The position numbers and the translations under genes are program-made. The notes beneath the pieces are model-generated. The model was not told where the DNA came from and did not search any database. It was given only the letters and a program-made list of their open reading frames with translations. A stretch of DNA of 53,799 nt from Roseomonas sp. (GTDB taxonomy: Bacteria; Pseudomonadota; Alphaproteobacteria; Acetobacterales; Acetobacteraceae): the NCBI GenBank assembly GCA_020249865.1, contig JADCEV010000009.1, forward strand, positions 1 through 53,799, given 5' to 3'. Positions 44,255 through 53,307 of this stretch are shown in pieces. How positions within the stretch are numbered: the first letter of the stretch is position 1; every line of letters starts with the position of its first letter.

Positions 44255-44283
44255 TTGTGTGGAAAACTTCCGGGCGCTATAGC
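44255..44283 (+). promoter_or_regulatory. Candidate sigma-70 promoter for rpmI-rplT
   Basis: TTGTGT (44255-44260) and TATAGC (44278-44283) are spaced by 17 bases, a near-consensus sigma-70 arrangement in an otherwise GC-rich leader. Transcription would start near 44290, leaving a leader of about 110 bases before rpmI. That leader has a stem (CCCTTCCCGCC around 44329-44339 with GGCGGAAGGG at 44369-44378, one bulged C) ending about 20 bases before the ATG. Confidence 0.5.
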
Positions 44284-44399
44284 CCCGCCTCCCGCGCCGT
44301 GGCCCCATGGACATGCCCGGCCGGAACCCCCTTCCCGCCGCATGGTGCGGCCCCGGCAACGGGTGCAAGGCGGAAGGGCTGACCCCATAGGAGGGCCAA

Positions 44400-44606
44400 A
44401 TGTCCAAGATGAAGACGAAATCAAGCGTGAAGAAGCGCTTCCGTCTAACCGCGACCGGCAAGGTCAAGGCAGGCGGTGGCTTCAAGCGCCACATGCTATC
44501 TTCCAAGGCTTCCAAGATGAAGCGCCAGAACCGCGGGACCTTCGTGCTGGACAAGCAGGATGGCGATACCGTGAAGCAATGGCTGCCCTATGGGCTGGAC
44601 CGGTAA
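44400..44606 (+). CDS. rpmI: 50S ribosomal protein L35
   Basis: A 68-residue L35, basic and canonical: [36 protein letters not shown]. The ATG follows AGGAGGGCC. It lies 15 bp upstream of rplT. The usual upstream infC is absent here; instead a structured leader and the divergent cheZ gene precede it. Confidence 0.97.
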   Translation: MSKMKTKSSVKKRFRLTATGKVKAGGGFKRHMLSSKASKMKRQNRGTFVLDKQDGDTVKQWLPYGLDR

Positions 44607-44621
44607 AGGGAGGATCGCAGA

Positions 44622-44981
44622 ATGGCTCGTGTCAAACGCGGCGTTACCAAGCACGCCCGCCACAAGAAAATCCTCAAGCTTTCTGAAGGTTATGTCGGCC
44701 GGTCCGGCACCGCCTATCGCCCCGCCTTGGAGCGGGTGGAAAAGGCGCTGCAATATGCCTATCGCGACCGTCGCAACAAGAAGCGCGATTTCCGCGGCCT
44801 TTGGATCCAGCGCATCAATGCGGCCGTCCGTGAACATGGCCTGACCTATTCCCGCTTCATCGCCGGCATCAAGGCGGCGGGGATTGAGATGGACCGCAAG
44901 GTGATGGCGGCACTCGCTTTTGACGAACCGGCGGCCTTCGCGGCGCTGGTGGAAAAGGCGAAGGCGGCCGGCGCCGCCTGA
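44622..44981 (+). CDS. rplT: 50S ribosomal protein L20
   Basis: A 119-residue L20 with [39 protein letters not shown] and [22 protein letters not shown]20 is an assembly protein for 23S rRNA and a known translational autoregulator of rpmI-rplT in other bacteria. The ATG follows GGGAGG. Two hairpins separate it from pheS. Confidence 0.97.
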   Translation: MARVKRGVTKHARHKKILKLSEGYVGRSGTAYRPALERVEKALQYAYRDRRNKKRDFRGLWIQRINAAVREHGLTYSRFIAGIKAAGIEMDRKVMAALAFDEPAAFAALVEKAKAAGAA

Positions 44982-44987
44982 TTACCG

Positions 44988-45009
44988 CCGCCCCGGTGAT
45001 CCGGGGCGG
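44988..45009 (+). terminator. GC hairpin after rplT
   Basis: CCGCCCCGG and CCGGGGCGG are exact 9-bp arms with the loop TGAT, 6 bp after rplT. No T tract follows. It may pause or attenuate transcription into pheS together with the next stem. Confidence 0.5.
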
Positions 45010-45025
45010 AGACCCAGCATCACGC

Positions 45026-45063
45026 AAGGGCCGCTTCCTGGTTGAACCGGGGATGCGGCCCTT
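45026..45063 (+). terminator. Hairpin upstream of pheS, candidate attenuator
   Basis: AAGGGCCGC and GCGGCCCTT are exact 9-bp arms around a 20-base loop that can itself pair (GGTT with AACC). It is followed by TTGTT, 21 bp before the pheS start. This resembles an intrinsic terminator between rplT and pheS and could serve as an attenuator. No Phe-rich leader peptide was seen. Confidence 0.55.
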
Positions 45064-45084
45064 TGTTCATGTGGACCTGCCATC

Positions 45085-46164
45085 ATGACCGATGATCTTG
45101 CTGCCCTTAGGGCCGAAACCGAAGCCGCGATTGCCGCCGCTGCCGATCCGCGTGCGCTGGATGCGGTGCGTGTCGCCGTTTTGGGCAAATCCGGCAGCCT
45201 GACCGCACTGTTGAAGGGGCTTGGCACGGTTGCGCCCGAAGCGCGTAAGGAACGCGGTGCGGCGCTGAACCAGGTGAAGACCGCGATCGAGGCCGCTTTG
45301 GAAGCGCAACGCGCCGTGGTGGAAGCCCGCGCGCTGGATGCGCGCTTGGCTGCGGAACGCATGGACGTGTCCCTGCCGCCGCGCCCCTTCGCGCCGGGTA
45401 CGGCGGCAGAAGGCGGCATTCACCCCATCGCACGCACCATGGAAGAACTGACCACACTTTTCGGCGCCATGGGCTTCAAGGTGGCGGAAGGCCCCGATAT
45501 TGAAAGCGATTGGCATAATTTCGGCGCGCTCAATATCCCGGATCACCACCCGGCGCGGCAGGATCACGATACTTTCTATGTGCCCGCAGTTGATGGGCGT
45601 CGGCCGGTGCTGCGCACGCATACCTCACCGGTGCAAATCCGCACCATGCTGACCGAAGCGCCGCCCATTCGCGTGATCGTGCCTGGCCGCACCTATCGCG
45701 CCGATCATGACGCGACGCATTCGCCGATGTTCCATCAGGTGGAAGGTCTGGTGATTGATCGCAACATTCATCTTGGCCATTTGAAGGGCTGCCTGATTGA
45801 TTTCCTGCGCGCCTTTTTCGGCATTGCCGATTTGCCGGTGCGTTTCCGCGCTTCCTATTTCCCCTTTACGGAACCTTCCATGGAAGTGGATATCGGCTGG
45901 AGCCGCAAAACCGGCGAATTGGGCAAGGGCGGTGATTGGCTGGAGATTTTGGGCTCTGGCATGGTGCACCCGAAGGTGCTGGCGAATTGCGGCATTGATC
46001 CGCGCGAATGGCAGGGCTTTGCCTTCGGCATGGGGATTGAACGCATTACCATGTTGAAGCACGGCATCCCTGATCTCCGCCCCTTCTATGAAGCCGATAT
46101 CCGCTGGCTGAGGCATTACGGCGCCGATCCGCTTTCCCCGCCATCCCTGGTGGAAGGAGTGTAA
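45085..46164 (+). CDS. pheS: Phenylalanyl-tRNA synthetase alpha subunit
   Basis: A 359-residue class II synthetase alpha chain. The N-terminal coiled coil is followed by [21 protein letters not shown], the tRNA/Phe-binding [10 protein letters not shown], motif 2 [20 protein letters not shown] and motif 3 [19 protein letters not shown]. It forms the alpha2-beta2 enzyme with pheT, whose ATG lies 4 bp downstream of its stop. The start has only weak ribosome-binding sequence. Confidence 0.97.
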   Translation: MTDDLAALRAETEAAIAAAADPRALDAVRVAVLGKSGSLTALLKGLGTVAPEARKERGAALNQVKTAIEAALEAQRAVVEARALDARLAAERMDVSLPPRPFAPGTAAEGGIHPIARTMEELTTLFGAMGFKVAEGPDIESDWHNFGALNIPDHHPARQDHDTFYVPAVDGRRPVLRTHTSPVQIRTMLTEAPPIRVIVPGRTYRADHDATHSPMFHQVEGLVIDRNIHLGHLKGCLIDFLRAFFGIADLPVRFRASYFPFTEPSMEVDIGWSRKTGELGKGGDWLEILGSGMVHPKVLANCGIDPREWQGFAFGMGIERITMLKHGIPDLRPFYEADIRWLRHYGADPLSPPSLVEGV

Positions 46165-46168
46165 GGCG

Positions 46169-48640
46169 ATGAAATTCACCCTTTCCTGGCTGAAGGCGCA
46201 TCTTGATACCGCAGCGACGCTGGATGAGATCCTGACGGCGCTGAACACCATCGGGCTTGAAGTTGAAGGTGTGGAAGATCGCGGCGCAGCACTCGCGAAT
46301 TTCCGCATCACCCATGTGGTGGAAGCCGAACAGCACCCCAATGCAGATCGGCTGCGCGCGCTGAAGGTTGATACGGGCGATGGCAAGCTGCTGTCCGTCG
46401 TGTGCGGTGCGCCCAATGCGCGTGCCGGCATGAAGGGTGTGGCGGCTTTGCCTGGCGCCTTCATTCCCGGCACCGGGATTACGTTGAAGGCGGGCGAAAT
46501 TCGCGGCGTGAAATCGGAAGCGATGATGCTCTCCGCGCGCGAAATGGGCCTTGGTGATGATCACACCGGCATTGTGGATTTGCCGGCAGAGGCGCCGCTT
46601 GGCGAAGCCTATGTGCGCTGGGCGGGGCTGGATGACCCGATCATTGAAATCAGCGTCACGCCCAATCGTGGTGATGCGCTTTCCGTGCATGGTGTCGCGC
46701 GGGATTTGGCCGCGGCCGGGCTTGGGCGTTTGAAGCCGCTGCCCACACCGGCGATCAAGCCTGCCTATGTTTCGCCCTTGTCGTGGGAAATCGCTGATCC
46801 GCGCGCCTGTAATTACGTGCTGGGCCGCGCCATTCGTGGCGTGAAGAACGGCCCTTCGCCGAAATGGTTGCAGGATTGGCTGACTGCGATTGGCCAGCGC
46901 CCGATCAATGCGCTGGTGGATGTGACCAATCTGTTCACCTTCGGCCTTGGCCGGCCCTTGCATGTGTTTGATGTGGCGAAGGTGCATGGCAAGACACTGA
47001 CGATGCGCATGGCGCGTGAAGGCGAAAGCCTGCTGGCGCTGAATGGCAAGACTTATGAATTGACGCCGGAAGATGGCATCATCGCCGATGCGGCCGGGCC
47101 GGAGGCGCTTGGCGGCATTATCGGTGGCGAGGCTACCGGCTGCGATGAAGCCACCACCGAATGCTTCATCGAATGCGCGATTTTCGACCCCGTGCGTATC
47201 GCGTTGTCAGGTCGGCGCCATGATGTGCGCACCGATGCCCGCGCGCGCTTCGAACGCGGCGTGGATCAGGCTTTGCCGCGCCTCGCACTTGATCTCGCCA
47301 CACAGGCGATGATCGAGATTTGCGGTGGCGAAGCCAGTGAAGTGGTCGGGGCCGGCCCCGAACCCGCCTGGCAACGCCAAGCGAGCCTGCGCTTTGAACG
47401 GCTTGCAAGCTATGGCGGCGATGATGTGGCGCCAGACCGCGCGGTGGAAATCCTGCAAAGCCTGGGCTTCACCGTGGCAGCGCGGGATGCGGCGCGCGTC
47501 ACCGTCAACGTGCCAAGCTGGCGCAATGATGTGGCGGGCAAGGGTGCCTTGGCTCAGGCGGCTGAATTGTCGCCAGAACGCGCCCAGGCGGCAGCCGAAG
47601 GCTGTGCCGAAATAGAACCCGAATGCGATTTGCTTGAAGAAGTGCTGCGCATTCGTGGCCTGAATACCATCGCGCCGGTATCACTGCCGACCAGCGGGAT
47701 TATCCCCGCGCCAGCCTTCACGCCGAAGCAGGCGCGCGCATCGCTGGCGCGGCGCGTGCTGGCGGCGCGCGGCATGCAGGAAGCGGTGACCTTCGCCTTC
47801 ATGGAATCCAAGACCGCCGCGCTGTTTGGTGAAACGCCCGCGGCACTCCGCTTGGAAAACCCGATTGCGGAGGATTTGGACCAGATGCGCCCAACGCCGG
47901 TCGCATCCTTGCTGCTGGCAGCCGGGCGCAATGCGGCGCGCGGTTTTGCTGATGTCGCGCTCTGTGAAATCGGCGCAGCCTATCAGGATGTAACGCCGCA
48001 AGGTCAGGCGGCGGTGGCTGCAGGGGTGCGCCATGGCGCCACACCGCGCCATTGGGCGGAAGCCTCACGCAGCGTGGATGCGCTGGATGCCAAGGGCGAT
48101 GCCATGGCGGTGCTGGCCGCACTCGGCCTGCCCATGGCGGCCCTTTCCGTCACCGCCGATGCGCCGGGGTTCTATCATCCCGGCCGTTCCGGTCAGGTGC
48201 GCCAGGGGCCGAAGACCGTGCTGGCACGCTTTGGCGAAATCCATCCGCGGATTCTGACCGCGCTCGATCTGCCCGGCCCAGCAGTAGCGTTTGAGGTGTT
48301 TTTGGATGCCATCCCGGAACCCAAGCGCCGCAAGAAAGGCGCGCCTGATTTGCCGGCCTTCCAGCCGCTGCGGCGCGATTTCGCCTTCCTGGTGGATGAG
48401 GGCGTGGCCGCCGAGGCGCTGGTGCGCGCCGCGCGCGGGGCGGAACGCACCCTGATCACCGATGTCGCGCTGTTTGACCGTTATGCGGGGGATAAGCTGC
48501 CGGCAGGCAAGGTCAGCCTTGCCCTGCAAGTGACCATCCAGCCGCGTGAGGCCACGCTGACCGATGCGCAAATAGAAGCCGTGGCGGAGAAGATCGTCGC
48601 GGCAGTCGGCAAGGCGGCAGGGGCGGTGCTGCGCGCGTGA
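46169..48640 (+). CDS. pheT: Phenylalanyl-tRNA synthetase beta subunit
   Basis: An 823-residue beta chain of usual overall architecture: tRNA-binding OB domain (HVVEAEQHPNADRLRALKV), B3/B4 editing region (VDVTNLFTFGLGRPLHVFD), B5, and a C-terminal ferredoxin-fold anticodon domain (RRDFAFLVDEG, SLALQVTIQPREATLTD). One oddity is an insertion of about 28 residues (roughly 459-486, Ala/Glu-rich with SPERAQAAAEG) inside B5. It separates PSWRNDVAGK from DLLEEVLRI, which are adjacent in ordinary PheT. It may be a lineage feature of this group. Confidence 0.97.
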   Translation: MKFTLSWLKAHLDTAATLDEILTALNTIGLEVEGVEDRGAALANFRITHVVEAEQHPNADRLRALKVDTGDGKLLSVVCGAPNARAGMKGVAALPGAFIPGTGITLKAGEIRGVKSEAMMLSAREMGLGDDHTGIVDLPAEAPLGEAYVRWAGLDDPIIEISVTPNRGDALSVHGVARDLAAAGLGRLKPLPTPAIKPAYVSPLSWEIADPRACNYVLGRAIRGVKNGPSPKWLQDWLTAIGQRPINALVDVTNLFTFGLGRPLHVFDVAKVHGKTLTMRMAREGESLLALNGKTYELTPEDGIIADAAGPEALGGIIGGEATGCDEATTECFIECAIFDPVRIALSGRRHDVRTDARARFERGVDQALPRLALDLATQAMIEICGGEASEVVGAGPEPAWQRQASLRFERLASYGGDDVAPDRAVEILQSLGFTVAARDAARVTVNVPSWRNDVAGKGALAQAAELSPERAQAAAEGCAEIEPECDLLEEVLRIRGLNTIAPVSLPTSGIIPAPAFTPKQARASLARRVLAARGMQEAVTFAFMESKTAALFGETPAALRLENPIAEDLDQMRPTPVASLLLAAGRNAARGFADVALCEIGAAYQDVTPQGQAAVAAGVRHGATPRHWAEASRSVDALDAKGDAMAVLAALGLPMAALSVTADAPGFYHPGRSGQVRQGPKTVLARFGEIHPRILTALDLPGPAVAFEVFLDAIPEPKRRKKGAPDLPAFQPLRRDFAFLVDEGVAAEALVRAARGAERTLITDVALFDRYAGDKLPAGKVSLALQVTIQPREATLTDAQIEAVAEKIVAAVGKAAGAVLRA

Positions 48641-48761
48641 GATCTTGTCACTTCCAGAATGTCCCAGTGAGCCGTTGGTGTGCCCGAGACCCAATCGGTT
48701 ACGCTTGAGAAAATTTCTTGCGATCTCGCAACATAATTCAGGCGCCCGGCTGTGGCAAACC

Positions 48762-49766
48762 TCAGCGCGGCTCAACCACGGAGAGAAAAAGGCTCAGACT
48801 GCCTTGGTCCAGGATCTTTTCCACGGTTGTCGGCTTTGCTCGACCGTCACTGTCTATGACGCGAAGCGGGTAACGCGCCGCCAAGCCATCCAGCGTTTCT
48901 CGCGGATTGGCGCAGCGATCCGCCCTGAAATCGAGGATGATTTTCAGGGAAGGGCTGCGATCCATCAGGCCCCGCATGCCCTGTAGCGCATTCTGTTCAA
49001 GGGCGCCTGCGGATACAAGCACCAGATCAGCCGAGCCAGGCTCAAGCCCATCAAGCGTCATGGCAGGGGCGATGCAGCTGGCCGCCTGATCACGACGAAA
49101 CTGAACCGCTTGATTTGCAACGGCAGGAGGGCCCGTCAAGGAAACCGGCAATTCCTTGGCGGCCGCGGCCTGGCCGGCGGCGATGACCCGATGCGGAACA
49201 ACAATGCTGTCCCGGCCATTCACGTAAAGGTTACGTCGCAAGAGTTGGAAAAGCCAGGGATTGTATTCCAAGGCGATCACACGCCCCTGCGTACCCACCA
49301 ATTCACTCATCAGCAACGCATAATAGCCATAACCTGCTTCAAGGTCATAGGCCGTTTCACCACGATCAAGATTTCTGCACAAAAATGCCGTGATCCAATA
49401 TTGCCAAAGCCCGTCCAGCATCAGATGCGGCGCGAGAGAGGTATCTTCGGCATCCACATATAGCTTGTAGCGTCCAAGGATGCGGCAAAGCACTGTTCCA
49501 TCGGGTAGCGGCACAGTGTGTATCCTGTCGCGCACGGCTGCTTCAAAATCGCGGCGATAGGCAGTTTCGATCAAGGCCTTGACCGAAGCGATGTCGCGCC
49601 TGCCGGAGACCGAGGCAAACCCTTTCACAGCGGCTTGCAGGCGCGCGACTTCGGAACGGAGATGAAATATATCCTGCCTGCCCCCGAGAGAAGACCCGCT
49701 ACCTGTCATGCGATTGATGATCCTGCGCAGAAAACCAGGCGAATGAGGGGAGGCAGGATCCTGCAC
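48762..49766 (-). CDS. FkbM-like SAM-dependent methyltransferase with degenerate motif
   Basis: A 334-residue protein with an N-terminal coiled-coil-like stretch (LRSEVARLQAAVKGF) and a Rossmann methyltransferase core: YDLEAGYGYYALLMSELVG, then GRVIALEYNPWLFQLLRRNL, with LDGLEPGSADLVLVS further on. It resembles FkbM-type O-methyltransferases. Ordinary members read DVGANIGYY at motif I; here it is DLEAGYGYY, which drops a glycine and the asparagine, so SAM binding may be altered. The GTG at 49766 is the first start; an ATG at 49710 is possible. Neighbouring pheT converges. The 121-bp gap after pheT (48641-48761) shows no supported gene. Confidence 0.72.
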   Translation of the reverse strand: MQDPASPHSPGFLRRIINRMTGSGSSLGGRQDIFHLRSEVARLQAAVKGFASVSGRRDIASVKALIETAYRRDFEAAVRDRIHTVPLPDGTVLCRILGRYKLYVDAEDTSLAPHLMLDGLWQYWITAFLCRNLDRGETAYDLEAGYGYYALLMSELVGTQGRVIALEYNPWLFQLLRRNLYVNGRDSIVVPHRVIAAGQAAAAKELPVSLTGPPAVANQAVQFRRDQAASCIAPAMTLDGLEPGSADLVLVSAGALEQNALQGMRGLMDRSPSLKIILDFRADRCANPRETLDGLAARYPLRVIDSDGRAKPTTVEKILDQGSLSLFLSVVEPR

Positions 49767-49871
49767 GATGGTGAAATATCCGTTGCGACAAATAGCGTTG
49801 TATTTAGTAGCGTCCCGAGGGTAGCATGATCAAGGCAGGAATGAGCCTCCACCCCAGAAAGGAAGCCGCGG

Positions 49872-50843
49872 ATGAGCAGTTTTCGTCGTCGCAGTCTTTT
49901 TGTGACTGCTTCCCTTTTGGCTTCCCCTTTTGTGACGAGAGGGCTGCACGCCCAGGCGCCAAGCCCACAACCATTGCCGACACCCGGTTTTTACCGTTTC
50001 AAGGTCGGCTCCTTTACCGTCACTACGGTGCATGATGGGTTTTTCGCACGCCCCTTGGAGGGTTTTGTGCGCAACGCCCCCTTGTCTGATGTCCAGGCGG
50101 TGCTGCGCGATGCCTTCCTGCCGCAGGACCGGCTGGTCATTCCCTTCACTGTCACCTTCCTTGATACCGGCCGCGATTTGGTGGTTTTTGACAGTGGCAA
50201 TGGCGTCACGGCCCCAGGGGCGACCAATGGCCGGATGATTGCCAATATGCGCGCCGCCGGCATTGATCCGGCACGGGTAACCCGCGTGGTGATGAGCCAT
50301 TTCCATGGCGATCACGTAAATGGCCTGCTGAATGCCGAAGGTGCTGCAGCCTTCCCCAATGCAGAGGTGATCGTGCCGGAGGCGGAGATTGCCTGGTGGG
50401 GCGATACCAGCAATGAAACGCGCAGCCCCGAAGGCCAACGCGCCACCTTCGCCAATAGTGCGCGGCGCCTAGGCCCCTATGCCGCACGCCTACGCCGCAT
50501 TGGCCCGGATGCTGAGGTCATTCCAGGCGTGCGCTCGGTCGCGGCCCATGGCCATACCCCGGGCCATACCTGCTATCATGTCGCCGATGGCGCGGATCAG
50601 ATGATGTTTGTGGCCGATACCACGAACCGCCCTGAGCTGCTGGCGCGTCGCCCCGATTTCCATATTGTCTTCGATTTCGATGCGGTCGCCGCGGAAGCGA
50701 CGCGCCGGCGCATTTTTGACCGTGTTGCGACGGATCGCATCCGCATCACCGGCTACCACTTCCCCTTCCCCGCCAATGGTTACTTGGCGAAGGAAGGTAA
50801 TGGCTACCGCTTTGTCGCGGCGGATTGGTTGGGCGCCGTCTGA
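49872..50843 (+). CDS. Exported MBL-fold metallo-hydrolase
   Basis: A 323-residue metallo-beta-lactamase-fold protein. The metal motif is HFHGDH (143-148), with the following His in AHGHTPGH, Asp in MMFVADTT and a late GYHFPFP histidine. The N-terminal FRRRSLFVTASLLASPFVTRGLHAQ looks like a twin-arginine signal, so it probably acts in the periplasm. The fold includes lactonases and arylsulfatase-type enzymes; the substrate is unknown. The ATG follows AGGAAG. It converges with the suf genes. Confidence 0.88.
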   Translation: MSSFRRRSLFVTASLLASPFVTRGLHAQAPSPQPLPTPGFYRFKVGSFTVTTVHDGFFARPLEGFVRNAPLSDVQAVLRDAFLPQDRLVIPFTVTFLDTGRDLVVFDSGNGVTAPGATNGRMIANMRAAGIDPARVTRVVMSHFHGDHVNGLLNAEGAAAFPNAEVIVPEAEIAWWGDTSNETRSPEGQRATFANSARRLGPYAARLRRIGPDAEVIPGVRSVAAHGHTPGHTCYHVADGADQMMFVADTTNRPELLARRPDFHIVFDFDAVAAEATRRRIFDRVATDRIRITGYHFPFPANGYLAKEGNGYRFVAADWLGAV

Positions 50844-50850
50844 CACACGG

Positions 50851-51219
50851 TTAGACGTGAAAGCTTTCACCGCAGCCGCAGCGGCCCTTTTCATTCGGGT
50901 TGGTGAAGGTGAAGCCGGCTGACATGGTCTTCACCTCATAATCCATCACGGTGCCAATCAGGAACAGCGTGGCCTTGCGGTCCACGAGCACGGTCACGCC
51001 CTTATCGGTGACGCTTTCATCACCCGCGCTTGGCGCATCCACCCAGGAAAGGTCATAGGCAAGGCCGGAACAGCCCTTGGTCTTTACTGCGATGCGCAGG
51101 AACTTGCCCTGTTCGCCCTTGGCGTAAAGCCCCTTCAAACGCTCCGCCGCGCCATCGGTCAGCGACATCAGGGGCGGCAGGGCGCGCCGTGCGGGTTTGG
51201 CTTCGATGCTCACATTCAT
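50851..51219 (-). CDS. sufA: Iron-sulfur carrier SufA/IscA family
   Basis: A 122-residue A-type carrier with its three conserved cysteines: C50 in KTKGCSGLAY and C114 and C116 in CGCGESF. It receives clusters from the Suf scaffold and delivers them to apoproteins. It is the last gene of the suf run on this strand, 9 bp beyond the sufT stop. The N-terminal tail of about 20 residues is slightly long but unremarkable. Confidence 0.93.
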   Translation of the reverse strand: MNVSIEAKPARRALPPLMSLTDGAAERLKGLYAKGEQGKFLRIAVKTKGCSGLAYDLSWVDAPSAGDESVTDKGVTVLVDRKATLFLIGTVMDYEVKTMSAGFTFTNPNEKGRCGCGESFHV

Positions 51220-51228
51220 GCCATCACC

Positions 51229-51612
51229 TCAAAACATATTGAGCGCGAGCCGCGCATCTTCGCTCATGCGGGAATGATCCCAGGGCGGATCCCAGACCAC
51301 TTCCACGAGCACATCGGAAACGCCTTCCACCCCGCGCACGGCTTCTTCCACTTGGTTCGGCAATTCCTGCGCGGAAGGGCAGGATGGCGTGGTGAGCGTC
51401 ATTTCCACCTTCACCTTGCCGTCATCAGCGATCTCAATCGCGTAGATCAGGCCAAGTTGATAAATATCAACTGGAATTTCCGGGTCAAACACGGTGGAAA
51501 TGGCGTTGATCACCGCGTCTTCAGAAACCGGCTGTGCGGGCGGCTTCACTTCCCCTTCGGGCGTCCAGGCGGCATGGACCGGGGCTTCGGTCTTGGTGGT
51601 GTCGTCACTCAC
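51229..51612 (-). CDS. sufT: SufT (DUF59/MIP18-family) Fe-S maturation protein
   Basis: A 127-residue DUF59 protein with AVINAISTVFDPEIPVDIY, QLGLIYAIEI and the conserved TPSCPSAQELP cysteine. SufT-type proteins aid maturation of Fe-S proteins. The GTG at 51612 is chosen because GGAGG lies six bases upstream and the resulting start overlaps the sufU stop by 8 bp; the frame's earlier TTG lies deep in sufU. It sits between sufU and sufA. Confidence 0.9.
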   Translation of the reverse strand: MSDDTTKTEAPVHAAWTPEGEVKPPAQPVSEDAVINAISTVFDPEIPVDIYQLGLIYAIEIADDGKVKVEMTLTTPSCPSAQELPNQVEEAVRGVEGVSDVLVEVVWDPPWDHSRMSEDARLALNMF

Positions 51613-52084
51613 TGCTCGCCTCCGTCGCGCCGGCAAGGGCCGCGTTCAGCGTATGCCAGGCAAGCGTTGCGCATTTCACCCGGCTTGGAAATTCATGCAC
51701 GCCAGAAAGCGGCGTCAGCCTTTCCATCGCATCTTCCAAGGAAGCCGCGCAGGCGGGGCATTGGCCAGTCATCGCCAAATCGCGAAAGGCGGTACCAAGC
51801 GCCTGAGCCTCATCCGGGGTTTTACCCTTCACCGTTTCGGTCATGAGCGAGGCGCTTGCCATGGAAACCGCGCAGCCGCGGCCCTGAAACGCGGCGTCGG
51901 CAATATGCCCATCCGGCGTCATTTTCAGGAAAAGCTCCATGCGGTCACCGCACATTGGGTTATCCCCGCGCGCGGTGCGGTCCGCATCTTCCAGCCGGCG
52001 GAAATTGCGCGGCTTGCGGCCATGATCCAGGATCACTTCCTGATACAGGTCACGCAAATCGCCGAAGAAATCACCGCCGCTCAT
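51605..52084 (-). CDS. sufU: SufU-type zinc-dependent sulfur acceptor/scaffold
   Basis: A 159-residue SufU (NifU-like) protein. The zinc and sulfur residues are present: C45 and D47 in NPMCGDR, C71 in GRGCAVSMASA and C138 in VKCATLAW. SufU takes sulfur from SufS. An extra CPAC pair (C109, C112) is present that the best-known SufU lacks. The ATG overlaps the sufS stop (ATGA); the longer upstream frame is inside sufS. Confidence 0.93.
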   Translation of the reverse strand: MSGGDFFGDLRDLYQEVILDHGRKPRNFRRLEDADRTARGDNPMCGDRMELFLKMTPDGHIADAAFQGRGCAVSMASASLMTETVKGKTPDEAQALGTAFRDLAMTGQCPACAASLEDAMERLTPLSGVHEFPSRVKCATLAWHTLNAALAGATEASSE

Positions 52085-53307
52085 GCGAAGAACTCCCGCG
52101 CCTTTACCAGTGCGCCGGCGAGGTAATCCACCTCCTCCGGCGTGGTATAAAGCCCGAAGGAGGCGCGTGCGGTGCCCTGTTCCACGGCAAAGCGCGCATG
52201 CAAAGGCTCCGCGCAATGCCGCCCGGCGCGGATGCAAATACCGGCGCGATCAAGCAGCGTTGAAAGATCATGAGGATGGGCGTTATCGAGCGAGAAAGCA
52301 AAAACCCCGCCGCGATCCTGCGCTCGGCCAAGCAGCGTCAGCCCCGGCACATCCGAGAGTTTCCGCATGGCATGATCCACCAAGGCGCGTTCATGCGCTT
52401 CAATGGCGGGCATGCCGATGGCGTTCACATAATCAATCGCGGCATGCAGCCCAACCGCTTCAATGATGGCGGGCGTGCCGGCTTCAAACCGCGCGGGCGG
52501 CTTGGCCCAGGTGGATTTTTCGAAGCTGACGCTTTCAATCATGTCGCCACCGCCCAGGAAGGGCGGCATGCGATCCAGATGTTCAAGCTTGGCCCACAGC
52601 ACGCCAATGCCCGTTGGCCCGTAGAGCTTATGGCCGGTGAAGCAGTAGAAATCGCAGCCAATCGCCGCAACATCCACGCGCCGATGCACCACGGCCTGGG
52701 AGCCATCCAGCAGCACTTTGGCGCCATGCGCGTGTGCCAGCGCCACCACGCGTTCAACCGGTGTCACCGTCCCCAGCACATTGGACATATGCGCAAGCGC
52801 CACCAGCCCCACCTTGCCATCGGCAAGCTTGGCGGCCAGGTCTTCCATGTCCAATTCGCCAGAATCCGTCACGCGGCAAACGCGTAGGGGATTGCCGCGC
52901 TCATCGCGCAGCATTTGCCAAGGCACGATATTGGCGTGGTGTTCAAGCTCAGAGATCAGTACCGCCTGATCCGGGCCCATGACGCCACGGCCCCAGCTAT
53001 GCGCGACCAGATTGATCGCTTCCGTGCTGTTGCGCGTGAAAACCACTTCCTGCGTATCGGGCGCATTGATGAAGCGCGCCACCGCACCGCGCGCGGCCTC
53101 AAAAGCATCGGTCGCGACTTCGGAAAGCCGATAGGCGCCGCGATGGACATTGGCGTAAGCCGTTTCCATGCAGCGCGTCATCGCCTCAATCACCACGCGG
53201 GGCTTTTGCGCACTGGCCCCTGAATCGAGAAACACGAGCGGCTTGCCATGCTGCGGCTGGGACAGGATCGGGAAATCCTGCCTGATGCGCTGGACATCAA
53301 AACTCAT
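52081..53307 (-). CDS. sufS: Cysteine desulfurase SufS
   Basis: A 408-residue PLP-dependent group II desulfurase. Schiff-base K227 lies in FTGHKLYGPTG, and the persulfide cysteine is C365 in AGRHCAEPLH. LEHHANIVPWQ is also typical. It moves sulfur from cysteine to SufU. The ATG at 53307 gives MSFDVQRIRQDFPIL; the ATGA overlaps sufD. The upstream extension is rejected. Confidence 0.97.
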   Translation of the reverse strand: MSFDVQRIRQDFPILSQPQHGKPLVFLDSGASAQKPRVVIEAMTRCMETAYANVHRGAYRLSEVATDAFEAARGAVARFINAPDTQEVVFTRNSTEAINLVAHSWGRGVMGPDQAVLISELEHHANIVPWQMLRDERGNPLRVCRVTDSGELDMEDLAAKLADGKVGLVALAHMSNVLGTVTPVERVVALAHAHGAKVLLDGSQAVVHRRVDVAAIGCDFYCFTGHKLYGPTGIGVLWAKLEHLDRMPPFLGGGDMIESVSFEKSTWAKPPARFEAGTPAIIEAVGLHAAIDYVNAIGMPAIEAHERALVDHAMRKLSDVPGLTLLGRAQDRGGVFAFSLDNAHPHDLSTLLDRAGICIRAGRHCAEPLHARFAVEQGTARASFGLYTTPEEVDYLAGALVKAREFFA

